A DNA stretch of 64,000 nucleotides from Nymphaea colorata (lineage: Eukaryota > Streptophyta > Magnoliopsida > Nymphaeales > Nymphaeaceae): the NCBI RefSeq assembly GCF_008831285.2, contig NC_045149.1:2718500-2782499 (forward strand), written 5' to 3'. Positions within the stretch are counted from its first letter, which is position 1; the number at the start of each line of letters is the position of its first letter. The notes beneath the pieces are model-generated. The model was not told where the DNA came from. It saw only the letters and a program-made list of their open reading frames with translations, and made no database searches. The position numbers were made by a program, and so were the translations under genes. Shown in pieces: positions 1 through 11,432 of the stretch.

Positions 1-32
1 CGAAAACCTCTTCTGATATTCCCAAGTTTGGA

Positions 33-361
33 TGTCACAAAAAACAGGTAGGGGTATTATACGGCGAAGAAAAAAACGAGTATAATACTGCAAAGTTTTA
101 TATTTCGAGAATAAAACGGTAAAAGTTTGGCAAATTTTTTTTAAAAATTAAACATTTAATATATCTTAAAAATTATAAAAAATAAAAATTAATAAAAAAA
201 CAGCAAAAAACAAAAAAAAAACGTATAATATGGTTATTATACTGTTTTCTGTTTTTTGACTTTTTAAAAAAAAAACACGTCTTATTCCCATTTTATACGG
301 CAGAGGTGTTTTTGGCGTATAATACGTGTTTTTTCTTAAAAAACGGGTTTTTTGTGACAAT
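33..361. mobile_element. MITE-like inverted-repeat element, copy 1
   Basis: This is a non-coding, very AT-rich element bounded by inverted ends. The left end reads TGTCACAAAAAAC and the right end reads GTTTTTTGTGACAA. The inside contains further partly complementary blocks built on GTATTATACG and CGTATAATAC, so the whole element could fold on itself. A second copy follows in tandem (478-815) and a third, shorter copy lies at 41393-41618. No transposase is present, and I could not settle the family or a target duplication. Confidence 0.6.
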
Positions 362-477
362 GTGGAGACAGGATCACAGGTATATTCTTCTTCTGGGCCT
401 TTCATCAATAGCTATTGCTTAAAACATTTCAGTATAATTACTGGGTGTTTTATACATAACATGTATCTCATAAATAT

Positions 478-815
478 TATCACAAAAAACGGGCACGGGT
501 ATTATACGGGGAAGAAAAAAACGGGTATAATACAGCAAAGTTTTATATCTCGAAAATAAAACGGGAAAAGTTTCGCAATTTAAAAAAAAAAAAATTAAAC
601 ATTTAACATATCTTAAAAATTATAAAAAATAAAAATTAATAAAAAAACGACAAAAAAGGAAAAAAAACCGTATAATATGGGTATTATACGTGTTTTATGT
701 TTTTTGACGTTTTTTTTAAAAAAAAACACGTTTTATTCCCGTTTTATACGGGAGAGGTGTTTTTGGCGTATAATACACATTTTTTTTTTAAAAAAACGGC
801 GTTTTTTGTGACAAT
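478..815. mobile_element. MITE-like inverted-repeat element, copy 2
   Basis: This is a close copy of the element at 33-361, with the same CACAAAAAAC left end and GTTTTTTGTGACAAT right end and the same inner GTATTATACG / CGTATAATAC blocks. It is followed by the same roughly 110-bp flank as copy 1 (containing TTCTTCTTCTGGGCCTTTC), so the flank was duplicated together with the element. That points to a tandem segment duplication rather than two insertions. Confidence 0.6.
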
Positions 816-933
816 GTTGGAGACATGATCACAGGTATATTCTTCTTCTGGGCCTTTCATCAATGGCTATTGCTTAAAACATTTCACTATAATTATAGGG
901 TGTTTTATACCTAACATGTATCTCATAATATAT

Positions 934-2588
934 GATCAAAAATATTGTAAAAAATATCATCCTTGGGTTTGGCTTGCGCTTTTGTGCTCGTGTTAGTAGC
1001 AAGTTTGTCTTATATCATTTCATTGCAGTACTTTTTATTGGATCAATTACAAAAAGCAGTAACTTTTGAGCTTGAATTCAAAGAGTAAGAGTGAAAAATA
1101 CGTGCACTAATAGTCGTTTTTGTATATATGACAGGAGAAGACTTCTTCACAATTAAGAATGCATCATCTCGCGTGTGTTACTACTTTTGGGAAAAAAAGT
1201 TTGCCAACCTGAGTTATTCTTCAAAGAGAAATAATGCCTAGGGTATATTCTGTTGTAACATATAATTATTTATACAATAGATGAGCAGACAGAATATTTT
1301 ATTCAATCATCTTTAGTGAAGATTATCATACAATTTGGCATCAATATATGATGATTAATGGGGTAACTCTGGTTTGATATTCATTGTGGCTTCTTTGAGA
1401 GGCAGAGTTCTTCAGTTGCTTGTAAGAGTGAAAGTCTGCATGTAAGACCAAGGAGACCTTCAACTTAGCGTTCCATACATTTATGTTTTCTATGCTTAGA
1501 GCACTTGCGTGAGGGCATTTGATTGCCCTCAAAAAAAATTCCAGCATAAATATTTGTGGGTTTTGAGTGGGAACCTTGTAGTTTGGATTGAAAATCAGAA
1601 AAAATTGTACAACAATAGTGTTAACCTGGACGAGGTGTCTAGGACTTGTGGTGTAGTTTGTGTTTGAGTGAGTCAAGGGAGCTCTCTCTCTCTCTCTCTC
1701 TCTCATGTGTGTGCTTATTGGCTGATTGGAACATGGACTGAGTAGCTTATTGTGCTGACAAACAAGGTTGGGTGAACTCTATACCCATGTTTTAAAGATC
1801 CCTTTTTATGAACAACTGTGGGCTTCTTGTACAGTTGCCTTCATGTAATGCTAACAGCTAGTTGTATTGAAGATAGCCAAGGTCCATAGCCTGTAATGCA
1901 GTAAACCTGTGATGGGTCAATACTTGTTGTCTGAAGTTTGTACGCAAAACCAATTAGTGATAAAAGGCTTTGTCTGCTTCAGTCATGGATGGGATAAATG
2001 GAAGGAAATGTTGCTTGCACCATGTTGTCAACATGGCTAGTGTAAAGAAATGGTATGGAAGTTAAATGTTCACATGTCCATGTGCCTTACTAATAGTTAT
2101 TTTGGTTTGTAGTTTCTTTAATTCAACCCAAAGTCTGGTACAGTGTGGGTTGAGAACTATGTTGGCATATAACTACTACATACACTTTTTGACTGGGGTC
2201 TTTGCATTTAGCATCACAGATAAATGCAAAGGCTTTGTGTATTTATCTACCGTAGTACTAGTCTTCTTAATTTGTAGCCTTTATATGCAAACTAAAATTG
2301 GTGATTTCATGGCATATGTGTTGGGAGTCCCAATTGTGGGTCAAGTTGTTAAATACACCCAATTTAGAGGTTTTGGAACCAACCTACCTAACTAGCCAGG
2401 TTTAGTAGAGCCATTGTGGATGAACCCACCTCAATTTGAATCTCCAAAGGGAAGAGAGACACCATGATTTATATATCCACTCATGTTGAACACCTCAATT
2501 CTCAATTTTTTCTCATTTTCTCATTTGGTAACCCTCATTCCACCATAAGATTGGTGGATTTTAGGGAATGGAGAAGATGTGCAGCCCT
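934..2588. other. Intergenic, no gene recognised
   Basis: I see no conserved protein or RNA gene here. There is a (CT)n microsatellite at 1681-1704. Open frames at 1341-1706 (-) and 2066-2395 (+) have no recognisable motifs and look like chance. Confidence 0.5.
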
Positions 2589-3506
2589 AAAATATGGTTA
2601 AACACTAGGCTGTGGTTAAGAATTAGGTAGCATACAGGGTGAAGACATACAAAATCGAAGTATTCCAAGAACTGTGGCACCAGGCCAGCTACCGGTCTCA
2701 ACATGGGATACTTCCACTGCCTCTAGATTAATTAAAGTTTCATAGCTCTTTTCAAGAATAAATGTTGTAGCATAAAATAAAAGATGAATGTAATCACATA
2801 TATGCAGTGCCTTCTTAATCTGAATAAGTTTGTTGTGTGCACTTGGATTTTTGCGAAAGTAAAGAATACGTAGCCTACACTTTATAATTATGACCTGACT
2901 TACTTTGTTTGTGTAACAATCATGGAGGCTGCATTCTTAATCATTTAATTTTATTTTCCTTTTCTATTCTTCTTCTTTCATTAATAATCATGATCATGGT
3001 ACGTAATTAAGGTTAATTTTTTGTGTATTAGTGGATATCATATTAAGGATCATATTCAACTAGACTGCACTGACGATCGGCAATTTGGGGACTTTTTGTG
3101 ACGATCGGCAATTTCGAAGTTAGATTTGTCTCTTTTTGGGGGACTTCACAAGCAAATGGAATGCTATTAAAATTATGGTTTCAAACTCATCAAATGTGAG
3201 TAGAAAGAAAGAGAGAGTGAAAGAGAAGGAAACCGAGTCAAGGAATCTCTTGGAAATTTGTGCAGATGAGCTCATAATCGACACACTTTCTTTATCGAGA
3301 TTGCACTTGAATATATATGCAATCTTGTTTGTGCATATCTAAGTCTTGATAGCTTTCCTCATATTAAGTTAGCCACCGTATCATTTCAATCATGGTGTGT
3401 ACAGGATTTCAAACATTCTTGTCAAGCCAAAAGTAGGTCTACCGGCCGTGATGGCTCTTTCATGCTACCTAATTCTTAATCGCAGCCTAGTGTTTAACCA
3501 TATTTT
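2589..3506. repeat. Inverted-repeat pair bounding about 0.9 kb
   Basis: A 45-bp arm at 2589-2633 (containing GGTTAAACACTAGGCTG and AAGAATTAGGTAGCAT) recurs in reverse complement at 3462-3506 with only a few mismatches. The similarity stops at the arms. The segment may be a small DNA transposon with long inverted ends, but I found no matching target duplication and no transposase. Inside, TGACGATCGGCAATTT occurs twice, 28 bp apart (3071 and 3099). Confidence 0.45.
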
Positions 3507-3859
3507 TCCATAACAAAAAATGACGTCTGTAGTTTTGAGTGAATGTTGTACATGATTTTGTTTTTTCATGCTATTTCCCATTTCTGCAAATATTTCATCA
3601 TTTGATCTTCCTCTTTGTTCTTTATCATATATTACAATATATGAAGAGTTATGTTTAGCTTTGGCTTATTATATTATTGTTGCATATTCCTGACAATTTA
3701 TACAAGTCAATTGTTTAAACTTATTTCATGTAACTAAATTGTTTGATATTTTTATACTTTTATTTGTTAAAATTAGATGAGTAGCACTTTGTGGTATGAA
3801 GATTAAGGACAGTTTTTATTTCACATGATGTTAGAGCAAGCTAAGATTCTTGGAATGCA

Positions 3860-4308
3860 AACATTAGGTGGGTTAAAAGAAACAACTATGAAGGTGGTTG
3901 AGCAAAAATGATGGAAGCATATGGACCAATGTTTATATTAGAGAAATTTGAAATAAGCTGAAAAGAGCAAAACCTAACTTACAAGTGATGAAAAAGATGT
4001 TTACTGCTTCAGGATTTGGGTGGGACCCAGATACAAAAATTATAGAAGCAGATGATAATGTGTAGAAAGAGTATATACAAAAGTACCCAAATAGACAAAA
4101 ATATAAATTGTCAGGAACATGGAAGTATTATGAACATGCAATGAAAATTGAGGGATCTTCCACTGCATTGGGTGACAATAGGAGTTACGTAGATAGTAGG
4201 GTACTAGATGATGTACAAATAAATGTGGATGAACAAGATGTGAATGATTTTCAGTTATCTACTTCACCAATGGATAAACAATACTCATACTTAGGGAGAA
4301 ACCTCTAA
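3860..4308 (+). pseudogene. PIF/Harbinger ORF1 remnant, Myb/SANT-like DNA-binding protein
   Basis: Translation of the + strand gives a broken Myb/SANT-like domain with the family's hallmark stretch FGWDPDTKIIEADDNV, followed after one stop by KEYIQKYPNRQKYKLSG. The open part (4108-4308) continues with an acidic tail. In PIF/Harbinger transposons this protein is the DNA-binding partner of the transposase and is encoded beside it. The transposase remnant follows at about 4880, on the same strand, as expected. At least two in-frame stops make this copy dead. A decayed host gene of the same domain family is possible, but the neighbour argues for the transposon. Confidence 0.6.
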
Positions 4309-4879
4309 CAACACGAGGGAAAACAAAAGAGTTAGGACCTCCACAACCATGAATGATGATACTTTTGAAACCATTGGTGAGTACATATGACAACTCAACC
4401 TACAACTGTTTTGTAGAAGAGTGGAACAATTTTAAGAGATATGCATGCAAAAGGAAAAATAGATAATCATTTGTTTTTCAAATCAGTCGGTTTACTTTTC
4501 AATTTTGATAAAGTAAATACTTTTCTTGTAATTCCATGCGAGTTGCAGGTTACTTGGTCGCGCCATGTAGATTGACTAAACGACAGGTAATGTTTATAAC
4601 TAGGTATCATTATGGAGGTCTACAAGTGTGCATTACTTTTGATGTGTATAACTGTTTGTAATTTGTAATATATTCTAGTTGTTTGTAATAGTGTATTTTT
4701 GAAGTTTTTAGTTGTTTATAATTTGTGATATATTGTAAATGGTTATGAATTCATGCTCGCAATTGTTTTTTTTATTTCATAATTCTTTGCAATTAAATAG
4801 TGTTTATTCTTATGAATTTGTATATTTATTATCAGGATGGACAAATATCCATAGTTATCTTTATTCTTATTATGTATTT

Positions 4880-5568
4880 GATGATGGAACACTTGAAAGC
4901 TTATTGTAGACCTACTAGAAATTTAGTACATAATAATCAACAAGTAGCGTTGCAATTTGTGCATGAATGTATGCATTGACACCCAACAAATTGATTATTG
5001 AGGGTGGATCAATGAACATGTACTAAAAAGTAGAGAGTTATTGCGTGATGCAAGAGAAATTACAATTGAAAAAAAAGTAGCGATGTTTCTCATTACTTTG
5101 GAATATGATCAATGAATCGACAAACCCAATATGATTTTCAGCACTCAGAACAAACAATTAGTAAGTACTTCAACTTAGTTTTGAAAGCAATTCTCTGTAT
5201 TACACGTGAATACGTAGGATGCAGAGATGATACTATACCAACTCGAGCTAGAGGAGATCCACTTTTATTTCCATACTTTAAAGTAAACAACTATAATTCA
5301 CAATAGATACAGTCAATCTTTTTATTTGTGGCAAAACATTTAGAATATTAACATATATTGTATATCAATAGGATTGTATGGGAGCAATGGATGGTACACA
5401 CATTCCAGTATATGTCTGAAGAGACAGTCAAAATCGTTTGTAAAATAGAAAAAGGTTCTTCTTATCTCAAAATGTTTTAACAGTGGTGGGATTCGATATG
5501 CAGTTTCGTTACATACTAGCTAGTTGGAAAAGGAGTGCAACTGATGCAAGAGTTTTGTACAATGGATT
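4880..5568 (+). pseudogene. PIF/Harbinger transposase (HARBI1-like nuclease), 5' part
   Basis: This holds the N-terminal and first catalytic part of a DDE transposase. Recognisable pieces are the helix-turn-helix-like stretch near 5112-5200 (TQYDFQHSEQTISKYFNLVL) and the first catalytic block MGAMDGTHIPVYV (about 5375-5415), whose D is the first metal ligand. LSQNVL and ILASWKRSATDARVL follow. Stops and frameshifts interrupt it. The gene is cut at 5568 by a gypsy LTR and resumes at 14887. It once cut and pasted the Harbinger element; it cannot be functional now. Confidence 0.75.
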
Positions 5569-6348
5569 TGTAACGTTCAGCATTTTTTGGGTAGATCGGG
5601 TTGGATCGCGGTCCAGACCTAGACCTGAACTTTATCGTGTGAAGAGGAGCCCAACACAGACTCTTCCTCTTCGTCCCTTCCATTGTTTTGACTATGACAC
5701 AGAGAAGGAGGTGGAAGAAATTGCTGCAGCAACAGAGGTGAAGGGCACAGTGGCACTGAGGTAAGCCTTTTTGGTTTGTCCTTGTCTCTTTTTTCTTCTC
5801 CTTCCCCCTCTTTCTGATCTCTGTCTGTCTCCCTCTCTGTCCCAAGTCTTCTCCGTTGAATGCCTCACTCACTCCCGCAAGCTCTCACACCCTTTCTCCT
5901 GGGACTCTCTCCCTCCTTCGCTACTCTCTCATCTCTCTGCATTCTCTCCCACCAACTCTCTCCTGCACTGTCTCCCTCCTTCACAACTCTCTCATCCCAT
6001 TGTTTGCACACTCTCTCTCTACCACCAGCCACTCTCAGTCACAGCCTTCTCTCACCCTCACCATCTCTCTCACACACGCCCTCCCTATCAATTGCTCACC
6101 ATCTCTCTCACACACGCCCTTCCTTGCTTCTGCATTGTCGCCCTTTGTCTCTCTCTCTCTTCGTCTATCCATTGCCGTCTCTCCCTCCCATGTGCTACCT
6201 CTCTCCCTCATACCTCTTATGTCCTCTCTCTCTCTCTCATCTTTAGCCTCCCTCAACCGAACCACCTCACTCACAACTATATTGTAGGCTCTCTTCTAAC
6301 AGCAAGCCCTTCTCTTGAACTCTCTTTCGCTCATTCTCACTCTAATTG

Positions 6349-8108
6349 TGTAATGCTTGGCATATGCAGGTCGGGTCGGGTCAGGGTCCAGACCCGGACC
6401 CGAGCTCCACCCGCGTGTGAGCCCGACGCCCTCTCCTCCCTCGTCTTTCCCTCTTCTCCCTCGTCTTCCTCACAGACCCCCCTCTATTGCCTCTCGTGCC
6501 AGCACAAGGAAGAAGAAGACGACAAAGGTGCTAGGCGGCAACGAGAACGACGACGGTGGTGCTCAGGTGAGACTTCTGATTTCTCTCTGCATCTTCCTCC
6601 TTCCTCGTCCTTCTTCTCCTCCTCCTTCCTACGCAGCCTCTCCCTTCTTCGTCAGCACCCTCTGCCGCATGATTTCTCCCTCTCCCTCTCTGCTATAGCT
6701 CCCTCCTCGTCTCATCCATCTCCTCTTCACCATCTCTCCCTTTTGCCCCCGCTCAATTTCCCTCCCCTCTGTCGTTTTCTCATTTTTGTCTGAACCCTCT
6801 CTCTGTCCGTCTTCCTCTGTCAGCGCCTCTCCCTGCCCACACGCTCCCTACTTGAGCTCTCTCTCCCCATTTTTTGATTTGTTTTTCTCATTTTTCCCAA
6901 CCGAGCAATCTTCCTCACTGATTTTATCATTGTTTGATAGGATTCCAGTTTGGAAGACGTGTTCTTTTCCTCATAATAGCGATTAGAAGGTGTTAGTGGT
7001 GGAGGCAGCGATCAATTTTGGGCATTGGCACTTGATCAAACACTTGAGGCGGCTGCCAAGAACATTGCGGCAGTTTGGACACTAAATTTGGGGTGAGCAA
7101 GGTTAAATGAAACCTAAATTGTCGAATATTTCTGTTAGACCATATATAATTATTGTTTGAGCATGCTAGAATTTAGAATTTGATGTTTAGGGAGGCATGT
7201 TACCGACTTTGCTTTTGGGAAAAGTTTAGGATTATGTTGGAGAAGCGATGGTTAAACTTGAGGTGTTGATTTTCAAAGCAATAGGGAAGCATGGTAGAGA
7301 TTGCGAGGTTGTGGGGAAGATTTAGAACCGTCTTAGTGAACATGCGGCACATGCTTTTGTGAACGGGTGTATTTTGGAGTCTGAGGGGAAAGCATACGTA
7401 AGTTGGATATAACTATGGGGTTGACACCTCAACTAAAGAAAACAAATGAGAATTGGGTCGTGATGAATTGATCGAAACAGTGAATTTTGACGTTTGGTAT
7501 GAACGAATGTATGTGATTGATGGGCATGTGAATGAAATGAAATGAAATGTTTAAGCATGCCTTGCATGTGATTGAGATTGTAATACTGTGGCCCTTGAGT
7601 GGCCTTTTAATGTCGTGGTCTATGTTAGGGGTTTTCTTGGCAAATGATGTGCCTATGCCCTGACACGACATGATGATAGATTGTTTTTATGATATTGAGC
7701 CCTACCTAAGAGGGTTTGGAATTTTCCTGGCTTGTTGCCATCCTGCGAAGGGTAAGCCTTCTGTTGTTTCATTTTTTTCAGGTTTTGGTGGACCAGGAGC
7801 AGCAAGTTGAGCAGATGGTTTTACTCACGTCCTACTGGGAGGTTTTGGGTCTTTTGTAGCACCGGCGTGTCTTATTTTGATTGTATTGGTATCTTGTTTT
7901 TGTTAGACATCAATTCTATGTTTTGGGCATTTTTGTCGTACACTTAGATGTGATTTTGTATGAATCAAAATTGTTATATGAATGAAAGTTCGTCCCATCG
8001 TATTGAATGACATAGCTCCATCTTTTGAATCGTTGTGTCGTCACACCTCAATGTTTTATGTTAGAAAAAAAAAATGTGTTTGAGGGTCAAAAAGGTTGGG
8101 GTGTGACA
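6349..8108 (+). repeat. 5' LTR of the younger gypsy element
   Basis: The LTR is about 1760 bp. The first roughly 600 bp are C/T-rich, without clear coding. The last 600 bp (7500-8108) are nearly the same as 12640-13255 in the 3' LTR. Relative to the 3' LTR and the old solo LTR, the middle block seen at 11433-12630 is missing here, so this copy is internally shortened. An inverted motif GGGTCC-AGACCC-GGACCC lies at 6384-6401. Confidence 0.75.
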
Positions 8109-8112
8109 ACTT

Positions 8113-8129
8113 TGGTATCAGAGCTATGG
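8113..8129 (+). promoter_or_regulatory. Primer binding site, initiator tRNA-Met (gypsy)
   Basis: TGGTATCAGAGCTATGG sits 4 bp after the 5' LTR end and is complementary to the 3' end of plant initiator tRNA-Met, the usual minus-strand primer. It fixes the 5' LTR boundary. Confidence 0.85.
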
Positions 8130-8337
8130 CAAACCCCACTATGTATGTGAGTTAAAGCCTATCTGTGAAGCCGTGTTGCCCAGGTACGCATTTATTTGGT
8201 TAAATTGTTATTGTAGTTTGATTTCACAAGTAGAAGTACATAATGTGATCAAGGTTTTGAACTTGTGCTCATGCACGTTTGTGATTGGATTTGCAAGATT
8301 GGTCATAGACTTGGTTTGAGAACAAGGGTTCTTGTTT

Positions 8338-9470
8338 GTACAAATGGAATATCAATGTAGGGGTAAAAAGCGAGCTGGGCTGTCTACAGAAGCACAAAGA
8401 GAGCCAAGTCTGGCCCGTTCTGATGCACGTACCCCAGTGGATGACAGAACATCAGGGCAACAGAATGCCCAGACTGGTGTGAGTGCTCAAACTCCACCAA
8501 GCCAGACACCACCAGTGGATCAACTGACCATAATGTTGACAACGTTGCAAACACTGACCTCCCTTGTACAGTCGATGGTCAGTAATCAGAGGAGCAATGC
8601 ATCTCCTTCAGGAGACACCACTACGCTACTTTAGGAGATGGCAACGATGTTGTCATACCAACAGTTTATGGCAATGCAGCCGCCTGTCTTTATAGGAGAA
8701 GGCAATCCAGACAAGGCAAAAGAATGAATTGAGGAAGTTGAACGCATCTTTAGGCTTCTAAATATGCCAAAAGAAGACAAAGTGAATTATGACTCTTATC
8801 TGCTGAAGGGTGATGCCAGGAATTGGTGGCAATCGACTAGTGAGATCCAGTTTGCAGACCAACTGTCAATCTCTTGGAAGCAGTTTAGAGATTCCTTCTT
8901 CAGCACTTACTTTCCAATGCATGCTAGAGACAAGAAAATGCAAGAGTTTCTTGATTTGCAGTAGAATCAACTGAGCCTGGAAGAATACATTACGAAATAT
9001 CGACACTTGGAGGTGTATTGCTTGCACCTTTACACTATAGATGAGGTCAGAACAGGCAAGTTTGTGTGCAGGCTACGGGATAGACTACGAAGCAAAGTTT
9101 TGACAAGCAAACCTCGTGACTTGGACGAGGCGGTCACCATGACAAGATACATAGAAGAGGACTGGGCAAGGACATAGAAGGATCACCACAAGAAGGCAGG
9201 CCAGCAATCACACGGTGGGCGAACGCAGGTCAAGCGCCAACCCTTTGCAGGCAGGGCAAGGCCTTATGAGAGGCGTGATGACAGAACGTTCAGACGGAAC
9301 CAGCCAACCCGCAGTGAGGCCACACATGGGTCAGTGGCCACTCCGACTTCACCAAGGTGCCCAACTTGCTCACGTGTGCACCCCGAAAAGCCATGTTATC
9401 GGGTGACCGGGGCATATTTACATTGTGGAGGGATGGGGCACTTCATCAAAGATTGCCCCATAAGGCAAGA
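8338..9470 (+). pseudogene. Gypsy gag (broken)
   Basis: Gag forms the particle that packages the element's RNA. Read through, the protein has a Q/P/T-rich N-terminus, a capsid-type retrotransposon gag domain (YDSYLLKGDARNWWQ, then WKQFRDSFFSTYFP and LSLEEYITKYRHLE), a basic region and a zinc-knuckle zone (CPTCSRVHPEKPC, then YLHCGGMGHFIKDC). Stops interrupt it at about 8632, 8725, 8962 and 9176, and the frame shifts before the knuckle. In the knuckle the first zinc-binding Cys is Tyr (Y-LHC in place of C-x-x-C), so zinc binding is probably lost as well. Confidence 0.8.
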
Positions 9471-11432
9471 AAAAAAATTGAGAAGCCTGAGGCTGGTTCT
9501 TCTAGCGCACGACAGGCGACTGGACGTGTCTATGCGACTACTGTGGAGGAGCTTCAGGCACACGACCTTGCTAAAGGTACTTTACTTATTGGTTCTCATA
9601 TTGCTAAAGTGTTGTTTGATGCAGGGGCGACTTATTCATTTATATCTAGTCGATTTGCTACTTCACTAGAAGTGTCGGCTAGAAAGATGCCATATGTTTT
9701 AAAAGTTGTCATCTTTATGCATGTTCAAGAGTCGTGTAGCGAGTATCTACCTGATGTGGACGTGGAGATTCATCAACATCACTTACCTGCACAGTTGGTG
9801 ATCATGAGTCTCAGTGAGTTCAATGTGATTTTGGGCATGGATTAGTTATATGTGTATTACGCTAATATAGATTGCAGGAAGAAACAGATACGATTGTTGA
9901 CTGATGAGATGCAACCTGTGGAATTCCATGCTCGTAAAGCTAGTCGAACTGACAAGATAATGGTGTCTGCTTTGAAAGCTAAACATTTGATAAAAAATGG
10001 AAGTGTTGCTTTCTTGGTCAATGTATTGACCAATGAGACCAAACCGGTGAGGTTACAGGATGTTGCCGTGGTGAGTGAGTACCCCAATGTGTTTCCTGAG
10101 GAACTGTCAAGTTTGCCTCCAACACGAGAAGTGGAATTCGGGATAGAGTTGTCGCTAGGAACAGCTCCTATCTCTAAGGCACCATACCGAATGGTACCAG
10201 CAGAGTTAGAAGAATTGAAGAAGCAATTACAAGAGCTCTTACACAAGGGTTTCATCCGACCTAGTGTGTCACCTTGGGGAGCACCTGTGTTGTTTGTTAA
10301 GAAGAATGATGGAACAATGCGTTTGTGTATCGATTACCGCATGTTGAATCAAGTCACCATCAAGAATAAATATCCGCTTCCAAGAATTAAAGACTTGTTT
10401 GATTAACTCAAGAATGCAAAGGTATTCTCCAAGATCGACCTAAGGATAGGTTATCATCAACTCTTGATACGGGAGGAAGATGTTGTTAAGACTGGTTTTC
10501 GAACTAGATATGTGCATTATGAATTAAGGGTCATGTCTTTTGGGTTGACCAATGCTCCCGTAACGTTTATGGACCTTATGAATCGGGTTTTCCAAGACTA
10601 TTTGGATCGATTTATTATTGTTTTTGTTGATGATATTTTGGTGTACTCAAAGAGTGAGACAGAGCATAGAGATCACTTGAGAAGTGTGTTAGGTCTTTTG
10701 CGCAAGCATAAGCTTTATGCCAAATAATCAAAATGTGAATTTTGGCTAGAAAAGGTAAACTTTCTGGGTCATGTAATCTCGAAGGATTGAGTTTTCGTAG
10801 ATCCGGCTAAGGTGTCGGCTATACAGAACTGGAGGACGCCTTGCAGTGTAACTGATATTAGAAGCTTTTTGGGATTGGCGAGATACTATAGGATGTTCAT
10901 ACAAGACTTTTCGAAAATAACTACGCCCATGACTAAGCTATTAAAAAAAGGAGTGAAATTTGTTTGGAATGAAGAATGTGAGAAGAGTCTTTTAACTCTA
11001 AAGGACAAGCTTACTACTGCCCATATTCTGACGCTTCTATCGGGTCATTCTGGATTTGTGGTGTACATGGATGCATCAGGAATCAGTTTTGGTTGTGTAT
11101 TGATGCAACATGGCCGTGTGGTGGCTTATGCATCAAGACAGTTGAAGGTCCATGAGCAACACTATCCTACTCATGATTTGGAGTTGGGAGCGGTTGTATT
11201 TGCACTGAAGATTTGGAGACATTATCTTTATGGGGCAACATTTGAGGTGTTTACAGATCACAAGTCATTGAAGTATATATTCTCCCAAAATGATCTAAAT
11301 CTGAGGCAAAGAAGATGGATTGAATATTTAAAAGATTATGATTTCACGATATCATATCATCCAGGCAAGGCAAATGTGGTGGCTGATGCTTTGAGCAGAG
11401 CAACATTGTGCAGTATGTTGACTCGCTTGTAG
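9471..11432 (+). pseudogene. Gypsy pol: protease, reverse transcriptase, RNase H (integrase missing)
   Basis: The aspartic protease shows LFDAGATYSFISSRFA (about 9613-9660). Reverse transcriptase spans about 10060-10730, with [20 protein letters not shown], the FGLTNAP block and the catalytic [13 protein letters not shown] (10615-10655). RNase H spans about 11050-11420, with [41 protein letters not shown] and the closing [15 protein letters not shown]. Stops occur at 9843, 10404 and 10725, plus a small indel zone around 10730-10810. After ADALSR the frame ends within 13 codons and the sequence becomes LTR, so integrase is wholly absent. The copy could not move on its own. Confidence 0.85.

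Larger units (their letters stand above)
33..933. repeat. Two-copy tandem duplication, unit about 445-455 bp
   Basis: The first unit (about 33-477) and the second (about 478-933) align along their whole length: the inverted-repeat element plus a unique flank ending in ATGTATCTCATAA. Offsets between matching points grow from 445 bp at the left to 455 bp at the right, from small indels in A/T runs. Confidence 0.8.

Noticed and set aside
2066-2395. 109-codon open frame with hydrophobic stretches
   Set aside because: AT-rich DNA often encodes such hydrophobic strings. No family, promoter or splice context was recognised.
5771-6793. 340-codon open frame rich in Ser, Leu and Pro
   Set aside because: It is C/T-rich low-complexity sequence inside gypsy LTRs and crosses the boundary between the old LTR and the younger element at 6349, so it cannot be one gene.
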